From contig CALCDJ010000012.1 in the NCBI GenBank assembly GCA_937900135.1, positions 1 to 22,695 of the forward strand: 22,695 nt of DNA. The letters are read 5' to 3'. Below, in pieces: positions 15,562 through 22,695 of the stretch. Positions within the stretch are counted from its first letter, which is position 1. Each line of letters begins with the position of its first letter. A model generated the notes under the pieces. It did not search any database, had not been told where the DNA came from, and saw only the letters and a list, made by a program, of their open reading frames with translations. The stretch comes from an uncultured Blautia sp. (GTDB taxonomy: Bacteria > Bacillota > Clostridia > Lachnospirales > Lachnospiraceae). Both the position numbers and the translations under genes were made by a program.

Positions 15562-17004
15562 CTAAGCCAGATATCTCACCGGCTGAAGAACAGGACCAAG
15601 GACACGGAAGATCATCTTCTTCAGAAACGGAAGTTCCTTTACCTTTACCCCTTCTGGAGTTTCATAGGTATCCTGATCGACCACTCTTCTGCTCTGTTTC
15701 TGGAAGACGTCCATATGGCCCTTCAGTTCCTGGGCAAATGCTTCTCCATGGACAGCCAGCATCAGTTCTGTATCCATATAGGTACTTCTCATATCCAGGT
15801 TATAGGAACCAATCAGCGCCATATCATCATCGATGAGTACCGATTTACCATGGGAAGAATCTTCTCCGCAGAATTCATACACCTCCACCCCGGTTTCCAG
15901 TATTTTCTTTTTATTGATCAGATAATCACTGGAAGCCACTACATTATCTCCGCATTCCACTGCATTCAGAATCATGGAAAAATCTTCCACTTTCTCTGCC
16001 ACTTCCTGAATTCCATCCCTCATCTGACGATCCAGAACAGCATACGGCGTATGAAGCACCACCTTCTTTTCGGCTCCTGCCATTAAATGCTGCAGGGTAT
16101 CAAAAACCAGCGGCTGTTTCCCCAGGATTCCTGTCTCTCCTCTGATCAGGGTTGCCTTTTGAATTTCTACCGTATGTTCCTCAAAGGAATAATCTCCAAA
16201 GCTTTCCGGATATTTTTCTTTCAAGCCCTCATATCTGCCCTCCAGCTTCTGAATCCGTTCCTTGACTTTTTTCTTCTCTGCCAGACTCTTCTTATCATGG
16301 AACACCGTCATATGCGGACCATCCCAGATTTCGTGGAAATATCCTTCCACCTGAGCGATCACACTTTCTTCGGCTCCTTTTTCATACTCTGTATTATAAA
16401 TCAGCACTTCCCTGTCATAGCTTCTGCTGTTGGTGTGATAATTTCCCAGAAAATAGGAAAATGTATTCCTTCCTCCCAGAAGCAGGGATTTATCATCACA
16501 GATCACGTATTTATCATGCATTCTTCCATGAAACGTCCATGGCTTCCACGGCTTCGGAAAATTGTAAATCCGGATTTCAATGTTGGGATGACTGGAAAGA
16601 GCATAAAAAAATTCATTCCCCTCCATACGGATCAGACCGCTGATGCCATCCACCATAATCTGTACCTTCACCCCCCGCTCTGCTGCCTGGTAGAGAGCAG
16701 CCGCGTAATCCCAGGTGCTTTTGTCCTCCCGGAAATCAAAGGTGGAAATCACAATTCGCTCCTTCGCCTCTTCTGCCATACGAATACGAAGGGCAAGAGC
16801 CTCTGTGTTGTCTTCCACCACATGAGCACGATCTGCAGAAGGCGCTTCCCCTTCCTCTGCATAAAAGTCTTCCTTATGAAAAGGATGTGCGGCCTGATCT
16901 ACGGATTTCTGTACTGCAAAAGGAGCAAGCATACCAATTACAAGATACAGCACCACGGACAGAACCAGCAGCAGTTTCCAGTGTTTTTTCACAAATACTT
17001 TCAT
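15562..17004 (-). CDS. Phospholipase D / cardiolipin-synthase-like membrane protein
   Basis: PLD-superfamily protein of 480 residues with an N-terminal membrane anchor (about 10-32) and the catalytic part probably outside the membrane. Two complete HKD motifs are visible: HDKYVICDD with GGRN (His163) and HGKSVLIDD with GSYN (His385). This is the pattern of phosphatidyl-transferring or phospholipid-hydrolysing enzymes; cardiolipin synthases usually have two anchor helices and this one has a single clear one, so a related phospholipase or transphosphatidylase is equally possible. The start at 17004 has AAGGTGGG upstream. No terminator is evident after the stop, so transcription may continue into the regulator and pepF. 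Confidence 0.88.
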   Translation of the reverse strand: MKVFVKKHWKLLLVLSVVLYLVIGMLAPFAVQKSVDQAAHPFHKEDFYAEEGEAPSADRAHVVEDNTEALALRIRMAEEAKERIVISTFDFREDKSTWDYAAALYQAAERGVKVQIMVDGISGLIRMEGNEFFYALSSHPNIEIRIYNFPKPWKPWTFHGRMHDKYVICDDKSLLLGGRNTFSYFLGNYHTNSRSYDREVLIYNTEYEKGAEESVIAQVEGYFHEIWDGPHMTVFHDKKSLAEKKKVKERIQKLEGRYEGLKEKYPESFGDYSFEEHTVEIQKATLIRGETGILGKQPLVFDTLQHLMAGAEKKVVLHTPYAVLDRQMRDGIQEVAEKVEDFSMILNAVECGDNVVASSDYLINKKKILETGVEVYEFCGEDSSHGKSVLIDDDMALIGSYNLDMRSTYMDTELMLAVHGEAFAQELKGHMDVFQKQSRRVVDQDTYETPEGVKVKELPFLKKMIFRVLGPVLQPVRYLA

Positions 17005-17038
17005 ATTTTTCCCACCTTTATCCATTGTAGTGTTCAAT

Positions 17039-17067
17039 ACTATAACGCGGTTACCCACCTCTGTCAA
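17039..17067 (-). promoter_or_regulatory. Promoter of the PLD-like gene
   Basis: On the minus strand TTGACA (17062-17067), 17 bases, TATAGT (17039-17044). The start lies about 28 bases before the start codon. It is back to back with the MarR promoter, with 19 bases between the two -35 boxes. Confidence 0.8.
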
Positions 17068-17086
17068 TGAATAGAAAATTTTTCAG

Positions 17087-17115
17087 TTGACAGAAAAAAA
17101 AGAGTTCTTTATAAT
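17087..17115 (+). promoter_or_regulatory. Consensus promoter of the marR-ABC operon
   Basis: TTGACA (17087-17092), exactly 17 bases, TATAAT (17110-17115), a perfect consensus. Transcription should start near 17122. Such a strong promoter needs a repressor, which fits the inverted repeat just downstream. Confidence 0.9.
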
Positions 17116-17133
17116 ATAGTTCGCAGCCTAACA

Positions 17134-17148
17134 GTTCGGTTTCCGAAC
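17134..17148. promoter_or_regulatory. Likely MarR operator
   Basis: GTTCGG-TTT-CCGAAC is a perfect 6-bp inverted repeat with a 3-base centre, about 12-26 bases after the predicted start and before the marR coding region. Size and place fit MarR-family autorepression by roadblock. Binding is inferred, not shown. Confidence 0.7.
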
Positions 17149-17205
17149 ATTTAACTTATCGCCCTGCAAAGAGGAATGTATCCTTTTTGCCCAAAAGGAG
17201 TACCC

Positions 17206-17637
17206 ATGGAAAACAAAAATATCGTAGGATATCAGATCCATACCCTGGATAATATGATCGGACGTCAGATTACTGCACTCTTTGAATCTGACGGTCTGAC
17301 AAAAATGCAGACCTGGATTATCGGATATCTCTATGAGCACGCAAATGAAAATATCTTCCAAAAAGACATTGAAGCTCAGTTTCACATTGCCCGGTCCACT
17401 GCTACCGGAATTCTTAAAATTATGGAGAAGAACGATCTTCTGACTCGGGAACCGGTGGCCTCCGATGCCCGTCTGAAACGTCTGATCCTGACTCAGAAGG
17501 GAATCAGTCACCAGCTGCATGTGATTCAAAAGCTACAGCTTCTGGAAGAGCGTCTGAAACAGCAGATTAACCCGAAGGACCTGGATATTTTTTTCCAGGT
17601 ATTGTATCAGATGCAGAACAACATGGAAAACCGTTAA
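17206..17637 (+). CDS. MarR-family transcriptional regulator
   Basis: Winged-helix dimeric repressor, 143 residues, that probably controls the exporter genes behind it. Visible are the N-terminal dimerisation helix (NIVGYQIHTLDNMIGRQI), the recognition region IFQKDIEAQFHIARSTATGILKIMEKNDLL, and the wing with SDARLKRLILT, a typical MarR D-x-R-x3-L motif. The start at 17206 follows AAAAGGAG; the ATG at 17176 has its purine-rich stretch too close. It is the first gene of marR-ABC-ABC, a common Firmicute drug-efflux arrangement where ligand binding releases repression. Confidence 0.92.
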   Translation: MENKNIVGYQIHTLDNMIGRQITALFESDGLTKMQTWIIGYLYEHANENIFQKDIEAQFHIARSTATGILKIMEKNDLLTREPVASDARLKRLILTQKGISHQLHVIQKLQLLEERLKQQINPKDLDIFFQVLYQMQNNMENR

Positions 17638-17645
17638 GGCTTACA

Positions 17646-17665
17646 GGCAGCCATTTTTGACTGCC
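17646..17665 (+). other. Small hairpin between marR and the first ABC gene
   Basis: GGCAG (17646-17650) and CTGCC (17661-17665) can form a 5-bp stem with a T-rich 10-base loop. There is no U-run, so it is not a strong terminator; it may be an mRNA processing or stability site between regulator and transporter messages. Confidence 0.3.
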
Positions 17666-17694
17666 AGGATTACATCACAGAAAGGAGCTTTTTC

Positions 17695-19455
17695 ATGATC
17701 AAAACACTTCTCGGTCAGGTCAGGGAATTTAAAAAAGATTCCATCCTCACTCCGATCTATATGATCCTCGAGGTTCTTATGGAAACTCTGATTCCCCTGG
17801 TTATGGCCTCGATTATTGACAACGGTGTGGAAGCCGGAAACATCAGTCACATTTACCGTATGGGTGCGCTGATGGCACTTCTGGCACTTCTTGGACTTTT
17901 TACCGGCGTCATGGGCGGAAAATATGGAGCCAGAGCCTCCACAGGTTTTGCCCGCAACCTTCGGAAGTCCATGTATGAAAACATCCAGACCTTTTCCTTT
18001 TCCAACATTGACAAATACAGCACAGCCGGCTTGATCACCAGACTGACCACCGATGTCACCAACCTGCAGAACGCATATCAGATGATTCTGCGTATGTGCA
18101 CCCGTGCCCCGGCCAGCCTGCTCTGCGCCATGACCATGGCTTTTCTGGTTAATGCCAGACTGGCCAGCATTTACCTGATTGCTGTTCTTTTTCTCGGACT
18201 TGCTTTATTCTATATCCTGAGTCATGCAACCAAATATTTCCAGGAAGTCTTCCGCAAATACGACGACTTAAATGCCAGTGTCCAGGAAAACATCTCTGCT
18301 ATTCGCGTGGTAAAAGCCTATGTGCGGGAATCACATGAAACCACCAAATTCCAGAAAGCCTGCAATAAGGTTTATGAAATGTTTGTCAAAGCCGAAAAAC
18401 TGGTGGTTTTAAATATGCCGCTGATGCAGTTCACCGTTTACGCCTGCATCCTTGGAATCAGCTGGATCGGAGCCAAAATGATCGTAGGAGGCTCTCTTAC
18501 CACTGGAGAGCTTATGAGTCTTCTGGCTTATTGTATGAACATTCTTATGAGCCTGATGATGCTTTCCATGGTCTTTGTTATGATCACCATGAGTACCGCC
18601 AGCGCAGAACGTATCTGTGAGGTATTAAATGAAAAGAGCAGTCTGTCTGATCCGGAAAACCCAGTCACAGAAGTTCCGGATGGAAGCATTGTCTTTGACC
18701 ATGTGGATTTCAGCTACAAAAAAGACAGCAAAGAACCTGTGTTAAAAGATGTACATCTTTCCATCCGTTCAGGTGAAACCATTGGAATCATCGGCGGTAC
18801 CGGAAGCGCCAAATCCAGCCTGATCAGCCTCATCAGCCGATTGTATGATGTTACCTCCGGATCTGTTAAAGTAGGGGGGATTGATGTTCGTGATTACCAT
18901 ATGGACTCCCTCCGTAACCAGGTTGCTGTGGTTCTCCAGAAAAACGTTCTGTTCAGCGGAACCATTCTGGAAAATCTGCGTTGGGGAAACAAAGACGCCA
19001 CAGAAGAAGAATGCCGTCATGCATGTGTTCTTGCCTGCGCAGACGATTTTATTGAGCGTATGCCCCAAAAATACAACACTTATATTGAACAGGGCGGCAC
19101 CAACGTTTCCGGCGGTCAGAAGCAGAGGCTTTGCATCGCCCGCGCCCTTTTGAAGAAACCTAAGATTCTGATTCTGGATGACTCCACAAGTGCTGTGGAT
19201 ACAGCCACTGACGCACGCATCCGAAAAGCCTTTGCCCGGGAAATCCCGGATACCACCAAGCTGATCATCGCTCAGCGAATTTCCAGTATCCAAAACGCTG
19301 ACCGCATCATTGTTATGGATAATGGACAGGTCAACGCCTTTGGAACACACCAGGAACTTCTGGAAAACAACCCCATTTATCAAGAGGTCTATAACTCCCA
19401 GACCAAGGGCGGCGGTGACTTTGACCAGGCAGGTACAGGAGGTGACGAAGCATGA
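17695..19455 (+). CDS. Heterodimeric ABC exporter subunit, degenerate ATPase site
   Basis: Full-length half-transporter (586 residues): six-helix exporter domain (about 15-310) and ATPase domain (about 330-575). Walker A reads GGTGSAKS (367-374), with alanine in place of the second glycine of GxGK. The signature VSGGQ (471-475) is intact. The catalytic carboxylate after Walker B is Asp496 (ILDDSTSAVD) instead of Glu, and the switch residue is Gln527 (IAQRIS) instead of His. These are the changes known from the degenerate-site partner of TM287/288 and BmrCD, so the protein is not damaged. It starts after AAAGGAG and overlaps the next gene by 4 bp (ATGA). Probable multidrug exporter in the cytoplasmic membrane. 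Confidence 0.93.
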   Translation: MIKTLLGQVREFKKDSILTPIYMILEVLMETLIPLVMASIIDNGVEAGNISHIYRMGALMALLALLGLFTGVMGGKYGARASTGFARNLRKSMYENIQTFSFSNIDKYSTAGLITRLTTDVTNLQNAYQMILRMCTRAPASLLCAMTMAFLVNARLASIYLIAVLFLGLALFYILSHATKYFQEVFRKYDDLNASVQENISAIRVVKAYVRESHETTKFQKACNKVYEMFVKAEKLVVLNMPLMQFTVYACILGISWIGAKMIVGGSLTTGELMSLLAYCMNILMSLMMLSMVFVMITMSTASAERICEVLNEKSSLSDPENPVTEVPDGSIVFDHVDFSYKKDSKEPVLKDVHLSIRSGETIGIIGGTGSAKSSLISLISRLYDVTSGSVKVGGIDVRDYHMDSLRNQVAVVLQKNVLFSGTILENLRWGNKDATEEECRHACVLACADDFIERMPQKYNTYIEQGGTNVSGGQKQRLCIARALLKKPKILILDDSTSAVDTATDARIRKAFAREIPDTTKLIIAQRISSIQNADRIIVMDNGQVNAFGTHQELLENNPIYQEVYNSQTKGGGDFDQAGTGGDEA

Positions 19456-21329
19456 AAAAACAGAACAAAAACCCGGTAAACGGAGTAGAAAATCCAGGAA
19501 AACTTCTGGGGCGCCTGCTTCGTTACATTATGAAATCTTACAGTGTTGCCATTATAGTTGTAGTCCTCTGTATTTTTATCAGTGTTCTTGCCAATGTACA
19601 GGGAACCATGTTTACCAAAACACTGATAGATCAGTACATACTTCCGCTGCTCCACACAGACGCACCGGATTTTGGTCCTCTGACCATGGCCATCGGCAAA
19701 GTTGCCTGCTTTTATGCCATTGGCGTCATTGCCACCTACACCTACAACCGCATTATGATCTACGTTTGTCAGGGCACTTTACGCAACCTGAGAAACGATA
19801 TGTTCGCCACCATGGAAACACTTCCGGTAAAATATTTTGATACCCATCCTCATGGAGACATCATGTCCATATATACCAACGACATTGATACACTCCGCCA
19901 GATGATCAGCCAGAGCTTTCCCCAGATGCTTTCCAGTGTGATTACCATCATAAGCGTTCTGGTCAGCATGATCATCCTGAACATCCCTCTGACTGTCCTG
20001 ACCCTCTTAATGGTAGGCTTCATGCTCACCGTCAGCCGTCGTCTGGCTGGTCTGAGCGGCCGCTTTTTCCTGGCTCAGCAGACCAATCTTGGTAAGATCA
20101 ACGGCTATATCGAGGAAATGATGGAAGGACAGAAGGTGGTAAAGGTTTTCTGCCATGAAGAAGAAAGCATGGAAAAATTCAACGAGCTTAACGATCAGCT
20201 TTTTGAAAGCGCTGACAACGCCAACAAATTCGCCAATATTCTGATGCCTGCCGTAGCGCAGCTGGGCAATGTCAGCTACGTACTCTGCGCCATCTTCGGC
20301 GGAGTTCTGGCCATCAACGGCTTCGGCGGTTTTACTTTAGGAGGACTGGCAAGTTTCCTGACCTTTAACAAAAGCTTCAATATGCCTATCAACCAGGTCA
20401 GTCAACAGTTTAACAGCATTGTCATGGCTCTGGCCGGCGCCCGTCGTATTTTTGAGCTTCTGGATGAACAGCCGGAAACAGACAACGGTTATGTCACCCT
20501 GGTCAATGTAACCGAAAAAGACGGCCAGCTTGTGGAATCCCCAAAAAGAACAGGCCGTTGGGCATGGAAGCATTTCCATCAGGCAACCAATACCACCGAT
20601 TATGTGGAATTAAAGGGAGATATGGTTCTGGATGGTGTAGATTTCGGATACAATCCGGATAAAATTGTCCTTCATGACGTAAAAATGTATGCAACTCCCG
20701 GTCAGAAAATTGCCTTTGTAGGCTCTACCGGCGCAGGAAAAACCACCATTACCAACCTGCTTAACCGCTTCTATGATATCCAGGACGGTAAAATCCGCTA
20801 TGACGGCATCAACGTCAATAAAATCAAAAAAGACGATCTGCGCCGTTCCATGGGAATTGTACTTCAGGATACCAACCTGTTTACTGCCACTGTTATGGAC
20901 AACATCCGTTACGGTAAGCTGGATGCCACTGATGAGGAAGTGATTGCAGCAGCAAAACTTGCCAATGCCGACGGATTTATCCGCCGTCTTCCTGAAGGCT
21001 ATCAAACCATGCTCCATGGCAATGGTTCCAATTTAAGCCAGGGACAGCGCCAGCTTCTGTCCATTGCCCGCGCAGCGGTTGCAGACCCTCCTGTCCTCAT
21101 TCTGGACGAGGCTACCAGTTCCATCGATACCCGAACAGAAAAGCTGGTACAGGACGGTATGGACAAGCTGATGCACGGAAGAACCACCTTTGTAATCGCA
21201 CATCGTCTTTCTACTGTTCAAAACAGCGACTGTATCATGGTTCTGGAACAGGGACGGATCATTGAACGCGGTACCCATGAAGAACTTCTGGCCCAGAAAG
21301 GAAAATATTATCAGTTGTATAACGGCTGA
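19452..21329 (+). CDS. Heterodimeric ABC exporter subunit, canonical ATPase site
   Basis: Partner half-transporter of 625 residues: exporter membrane domain (about 25-330) and ATPase domain (about 385-620). Walker A GSTGAGKT (424-431), Walker B LILDEA with Glu553 and H-loop IAHRLS (His584) are all intact, while the signature is LSQGQ (528-532) in place of LSGGQ. With the intact signature of its partner it forms one working site, and with the partner's Walker motifs one non-hydrolysing site. An insert of about 45 residues (342-386, containing KRTGRWAWKHF) joins the two domains, as is usual for this subunit type. Translation is coupled through an ATGA overlap. Confidence 0.94.
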   Translation: MKKQNKNPVNGVENPGKLLGRLLRYIMKSYSVAIIVVVLCIFISVLANVQGTMFTKTLIDQYILPLLHTDAPDFGPLTMAIGKVACFYAIGVIATYTYNRIMIYVCQGTLRNLRNDMFATMETLPVKYFDTHPHGDIMSIYTNDIDTLRQMISQSFPQMLSSVITIISVLVSMIILNIPLTVLTLLMVGFMLTVSRRLAGLSGRFFLAQQTNLGKINGYIEEMMEGQKVVKVFCHEEESMEKFNELNDQLFESADNANKFANILMPAVAQLGNVSYVLCAIFGGVLAINGFGGFTLGGLASFLTFNKSFNMPINQVSQQFNSIVMALAGARRIFELLDEQPETDNGYVTLVNVTEKDGQLVESPKRTGRWAWKHFHQATNTTDYVELKGDMVLDGVDFGYNPDKIVLHDVKMYATPGQKIAFVGSTGAGKTTITNLLNRFYDIQDGKIRYDGINVNKIKKDDLRRSMGIVLQDTNLFTATVMDNIRYGKLDATDEEVIAAAKLANADGFIRRLPEGYQTMLHGNGSNLSQGQRQLLSIARAAVADPPVLILDEATSSIDTRTEKLVQDGMDKLMHGRTTFVIAHRLSTVQNSDCIMVLEQGRIIERGTHEELLAQKGKYYQLYNG

Positions 21330-21356
21330 TGCCTTTCTGATAAATTTCTAGTCAAT

Positions 21357-21414
21357 AAAAAACCGGCAGAAGGATCAGGATTGATTTCCTCTTCCTTTTC
21401 TGCCGGTTTTTTCT
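21357..21414. terminator. Bidirectional terminator after the ABC operon
   Basis: CCGGCAGAA (21363-21371) pairs with TTCTGCCGG (21398-21406), flanked by A-runs on the left and T-runs on the right, extending the stem by 6 pairs. The loop is about 26 bases. It ends the exporter operon and, from the other strand, the sigma-like gene stopping at 21421. Confidence 0.88.
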
Positions 21415-21420
21415 TATTGA

Positions 21421-22182
21421 TTACTGATCATCTCCGGTAAGGCGAAGCACATCCCGGATTTCCTCCACATCCATATCCAAAATAACAGCCAGCTCTCCAA
21501 GGCTGAACTTGTTTTCTCCATCTTCCTCGTCCTCTGTCAGCTCCCGGATTGCAGATTCCAGATTCTGCACCTTTGCTACCAGACAGTCGTCGCTGAGTTT
21601 TCTGTCTGTCTGCTCACGAATTGCTCCCTGGATTCCCCGAAGGATTTCGCTGCGCAGCCACCGCCCGTCAGCTTCTTTTCTTCCTTCTGCCTTCATAAGA
21701 CCGGTGAGAAGGCCCAAATTACCCTCTTGAATCAAATCTGCCAAAAGGATCTCCTCACAGTTCCATTCCACAGCCATCGAAGCTACCACGGGCAAATAAC
21801 GCTCTGTGAGTTCCCGTCTTGCTTCCTCACTGCCTCCCATCAGAGATTCAAAAAGGCGCTCCTCTTCCTTGGGATCTTCCTCATATGGCTTTAAACTTCC
21901 CAGATACGCCTTCAAATAAGCCTCTTCCTCTGGAGTTAAGGGAATGATTTCCCTCTCTTCCTTCTCCGCTGCCTTTTCTTCCTCCTTCTGTGTATCCAGA
22001 TCCAGTCCTTCAATGGAGATTCCCTGAAGTTTCAGATATTGCAGTATTTTAAGAAGCTGTCCCTTGTCCAGATCCATCCCTGCAAAAAAATCTCTCACCT
22101 GTTCTCCGGTAAGTGTTTTGTCATTCTTAGCTGCAATTGCGCTGATCTCACTTAATTTTTTCTGAAATTCCTGAACCTCCAC
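21421..22182 (-). CDS. Sigma-70-like protein lacking region 4
   Basis: A 253-residue protein that I align by eye to the N-terminal two thirds of RpoD. Residues 1-60 resemble region 1.1 (LTGEQVRDFF, then LDKGQLLKILQYLKLQGISIEGL); 61-80 is an acidic/lysine linker; 81-97 (PLTPEEEAYLKAYLGSL) resembles region 1.2. Residues 122-166 match regions 2.1-2.2 (RYLPVVASMAVEW, DLIQEGNLGLL); 170-192 correspond to 2.3-2.4 (RWLRSEILRGIQGAIREQ) but without the aromatic-rich YATWWIRQAI core. Residues 197-250 resemble region 3 (FSLGELAVILDMDVEEIRDVL). Region 4, which binds the -35 box, is absent. It starts at GTG with AGGAGG 7 bases upstream. Function unknown: alternative sigma, polymerase-binding modulator or decayed paralogue. 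Confidence 0.72.
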   Translation of the reverse strand: MEVQEFQKKLSEISAIAAKNDKTLTGEQVRDFFAGMDLDKGQLLKILQYLKLQGISIEGLDLDTQKEEEKAAEKEEREIIPLTPEEEAYLKAYLGSLKPYEEDPKEEERLFESLMGGSEEARRELTERYLPVVASMAVEWNCEEILLADLIQEGNLGLLTGLMKAEGRKEADGRWLRSEILRGIQGAIREQTDRKLSDDCLVAKVQNLESAIRELTEDEEDGENKFSLGELAVILDMDVEEIRDVLRLTGDDQ

Positions 22183-22385
22183 GGCTGTTCCTCCTTCTGT
22201 CCTGCTTCTTTTATAACCAGGAGCTTAGACTCCCGTTCCGATTGTTCTCTCATCACATATCCTGTAAGAAGCGAAACTGTTCTGCCGCCGACTTCAGGAT
22301 CTGTCAGGTTTGTATCGACATCTTACCACAAAAATTTCCTGTTTTCAATCAAACTCCTTACAGAAGCCTCTGCTTTCCTGATAAA
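22183..22385. other. Intergenic stretch without a recognised gene
   Basis: About 200 bases between the sigma-like gene and the tRNA-Leu terminator. It contains a small hairpin (GGAG/CTCC around 22219-22233) in the leader of the sigma-like gene. I find no convincing promoter, RNA gene or coding frame; a TTATAA on the minus strand near 22210-22216 has no -35 partner. Confidence 0.4.
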
Positions 22386-22412
22386 GAAAAAAACCCCTAC
22401 GCTGTAAGGGCT
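22386..22412 (-). terminator. Terminator after tRNA-Leu
   Basis: On the minus strand CCCTTAC and GTAGGGG form a 7-bp stem with a 3-base loop (AGC), followed by seven T, directly downstream of the tRNA gene. Confidence 0.8.
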
Positions 22413-22424
22413 CTTTCGTAAAAC

Positions 22425-22505
22425 TGCGGATGACAGGACTTGAACCTGCACGTCGTAGACACCAGAACCTAAATCTGGCGCGTCTGCCAATTCCGCCACA
22501 TCCGC
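22425..22505 (-). tRNA. tRNA-Leu (anticodon UAG)
   Basis: On the minus strand the acceptor stem GCGGATG pairs with CATCCGC and is followed by discriminator A. The anticodon stem CCAGA/TCTGG encloses loop TTTAGGT, giving anticodon UAG, which reads CUA and other CUN leucine codons. A long variable arm and the T-loop GGTTCAAGTCC are present, as expected for a class II tRNA. CCA is not encoded. Confidence 0.95.
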
Positions 22506-22569
22506 AAATATTTCGTTTCCATGCGTCTGGCTGCCTCCTCGCGGAGCATTTTTTTGTTTATCAGGACAG

Positions 22570-22597
22570 AGTATACAGAATATAGCCTTCCTGACAA
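22570..22597 (-). promoter_or_regulatory. Possible promoter of tRNA-Leu
   Basis: On the minus strand TTGTCA (22592-22597), 16 bases, TATACT (22570-22575). It lies after the terminator of tRNA-Lys, so tRNA-Leu may have its own transcript with a leader of about 58 bases. Confidence 0.45.
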
Positions 22598-22598
22598 A

Positions 22599-22640
22599 CA
22601 AAAAATCAGCGGAAGCCTCGCATGTAAGGTTTCCGCCTGA
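22599..22640 (-). terminator. Terminator between tRNA-Lys and tRNA-Leu
   Basis: On the minus strand CAGGCGGAA (22639-22631) pairs with TTCCGCTG (22614-22607) with one bulged G, and an inner CCT/AGG extends the stem; it is followed by a run of six T. Confidence 0.7.
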
Positions 22641-22645
22641 TAAAA

Positions 22646-22695
22646 TGAAGCATCGGGGATTCGAACCCCGGACAACTTGATTAAAAGTCAAGTGC
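22646..22695 (-). tRNA. tRNA-Lys (anticodon UUU), partial
   Basis: The 3' part of a tRNA on the minus strand, cut by the window end. Anticodon stem CTTGA/TCAAG encloses loop CTTTTAA, giving anticodon UUU (lysine). The T arm CGGGG-TTCGAAT-CCCCG, the 3' acceptor strand ATGCTTC and discriminator A follow. CCA is not encoded. Confidence 0.92.

Noticed and set aside
16087..17070. Long open frame on the plus strand (327 codons) opposite the PLD-like gene
   Set aside because: It has no ribosome-binding site, an unnatural composition, and lies antisense to a protein with two intact HKD motifs. It is a by-product of the codon use of the real gene.
17695..19455. First ABC subunit as an inactivated pseudogene
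   Set aside because: The altered residues match the known degenerate-site partner of heterodimeric exporters, and the frame is intact and coupled to its partner.
22455..22545. Short minus-strand frame with ATG and AGGAGG between the two tRNA genes
   Set aside because: It runs straight into the tRNA-Leu gene and has no recognisable protein content.

Overview
The window looks like chromosomal DNA of a low-to-mid GC Firmicute, most likely a gut Lachnospiraceae such as a Blautia- or Ruminococcus-like species. This is an inference from the strong AGGAGG-type ribosome-binding sites, consensus sigma-A promoters, the families present (MarR with a paired ABC exporter, a LuxR-type two-component system beside an ABC-2 exporter, an AzgA permease) and tRNA genes without an encoded CCA. 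I see no insertion sequence, integrase, phage gene or CRISPR array. Genes are densely packed and mostly end in strong intrinsic terminators, several shared by convergent genes.

Layout. (1) 1-1404: argG (arginine biosynthesis) ending in a 17-bp hairpin shared with the convergent ABC operon. (2) 1405-6526: an ABC-2 exporter (ATPase and two permeases, minus strand) divergent from a NarL-type histidine kinase and response regulator (plus strand). This gene set matches the Bacillus linearmycin-resistance/sensing system LnrJKLMN (YfiJKLMN). The shared control region has two extended -10 promoters with a 12-bp palindrome almost midway between them. (3) 6506-7726: an AI-2E-family membrane protein. 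(4) 7828-12376: a purine module. An NCS2 xanthine/urate-type permease is divergent from guanine deaminase (guaD) and an AzgA-type purine permease. The plus-strand operon has a consensus promoter and a purine-riboswitch-like leader with unusual core and loops. (5) 12377-13366: a DMT/EamA exporter. (6) 13385-17004, minus strand: an M3 oligopeptidase, a short DtxR/MntR-family regulator upstream of it, and a membrane-anchored phospholipase D/cardiolipin-synthase-like protein. (7) 17062-21412: a MarR regulator and a heterodimeric ABC exporter with one degenerate and one canonical ATPase site; a perfect inverted repeat just after the MarR start site is a likely autoregulatory operator. (8) 21421-22695, minus strand: a sigma-70-like protein that resembles the first two thirds of RpoD but lacks region 4, then tRNA-Leu(UAG) and a tRNA-Lys(UUU) cut by the window edge.

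How the genes work together. Guanine or related bases would enter through the AzgA-type permease and be deaminated to xanthine by GuaD, while the divergent NCS2 permease moves xanthine or urate. The two exporter systems each sit beside their own regulator and look like drug-sensing and detoxification units. The items most worth following are the variant purine aptamer with its alternative-pairing leader, and the region-4-less sigma-like protein.
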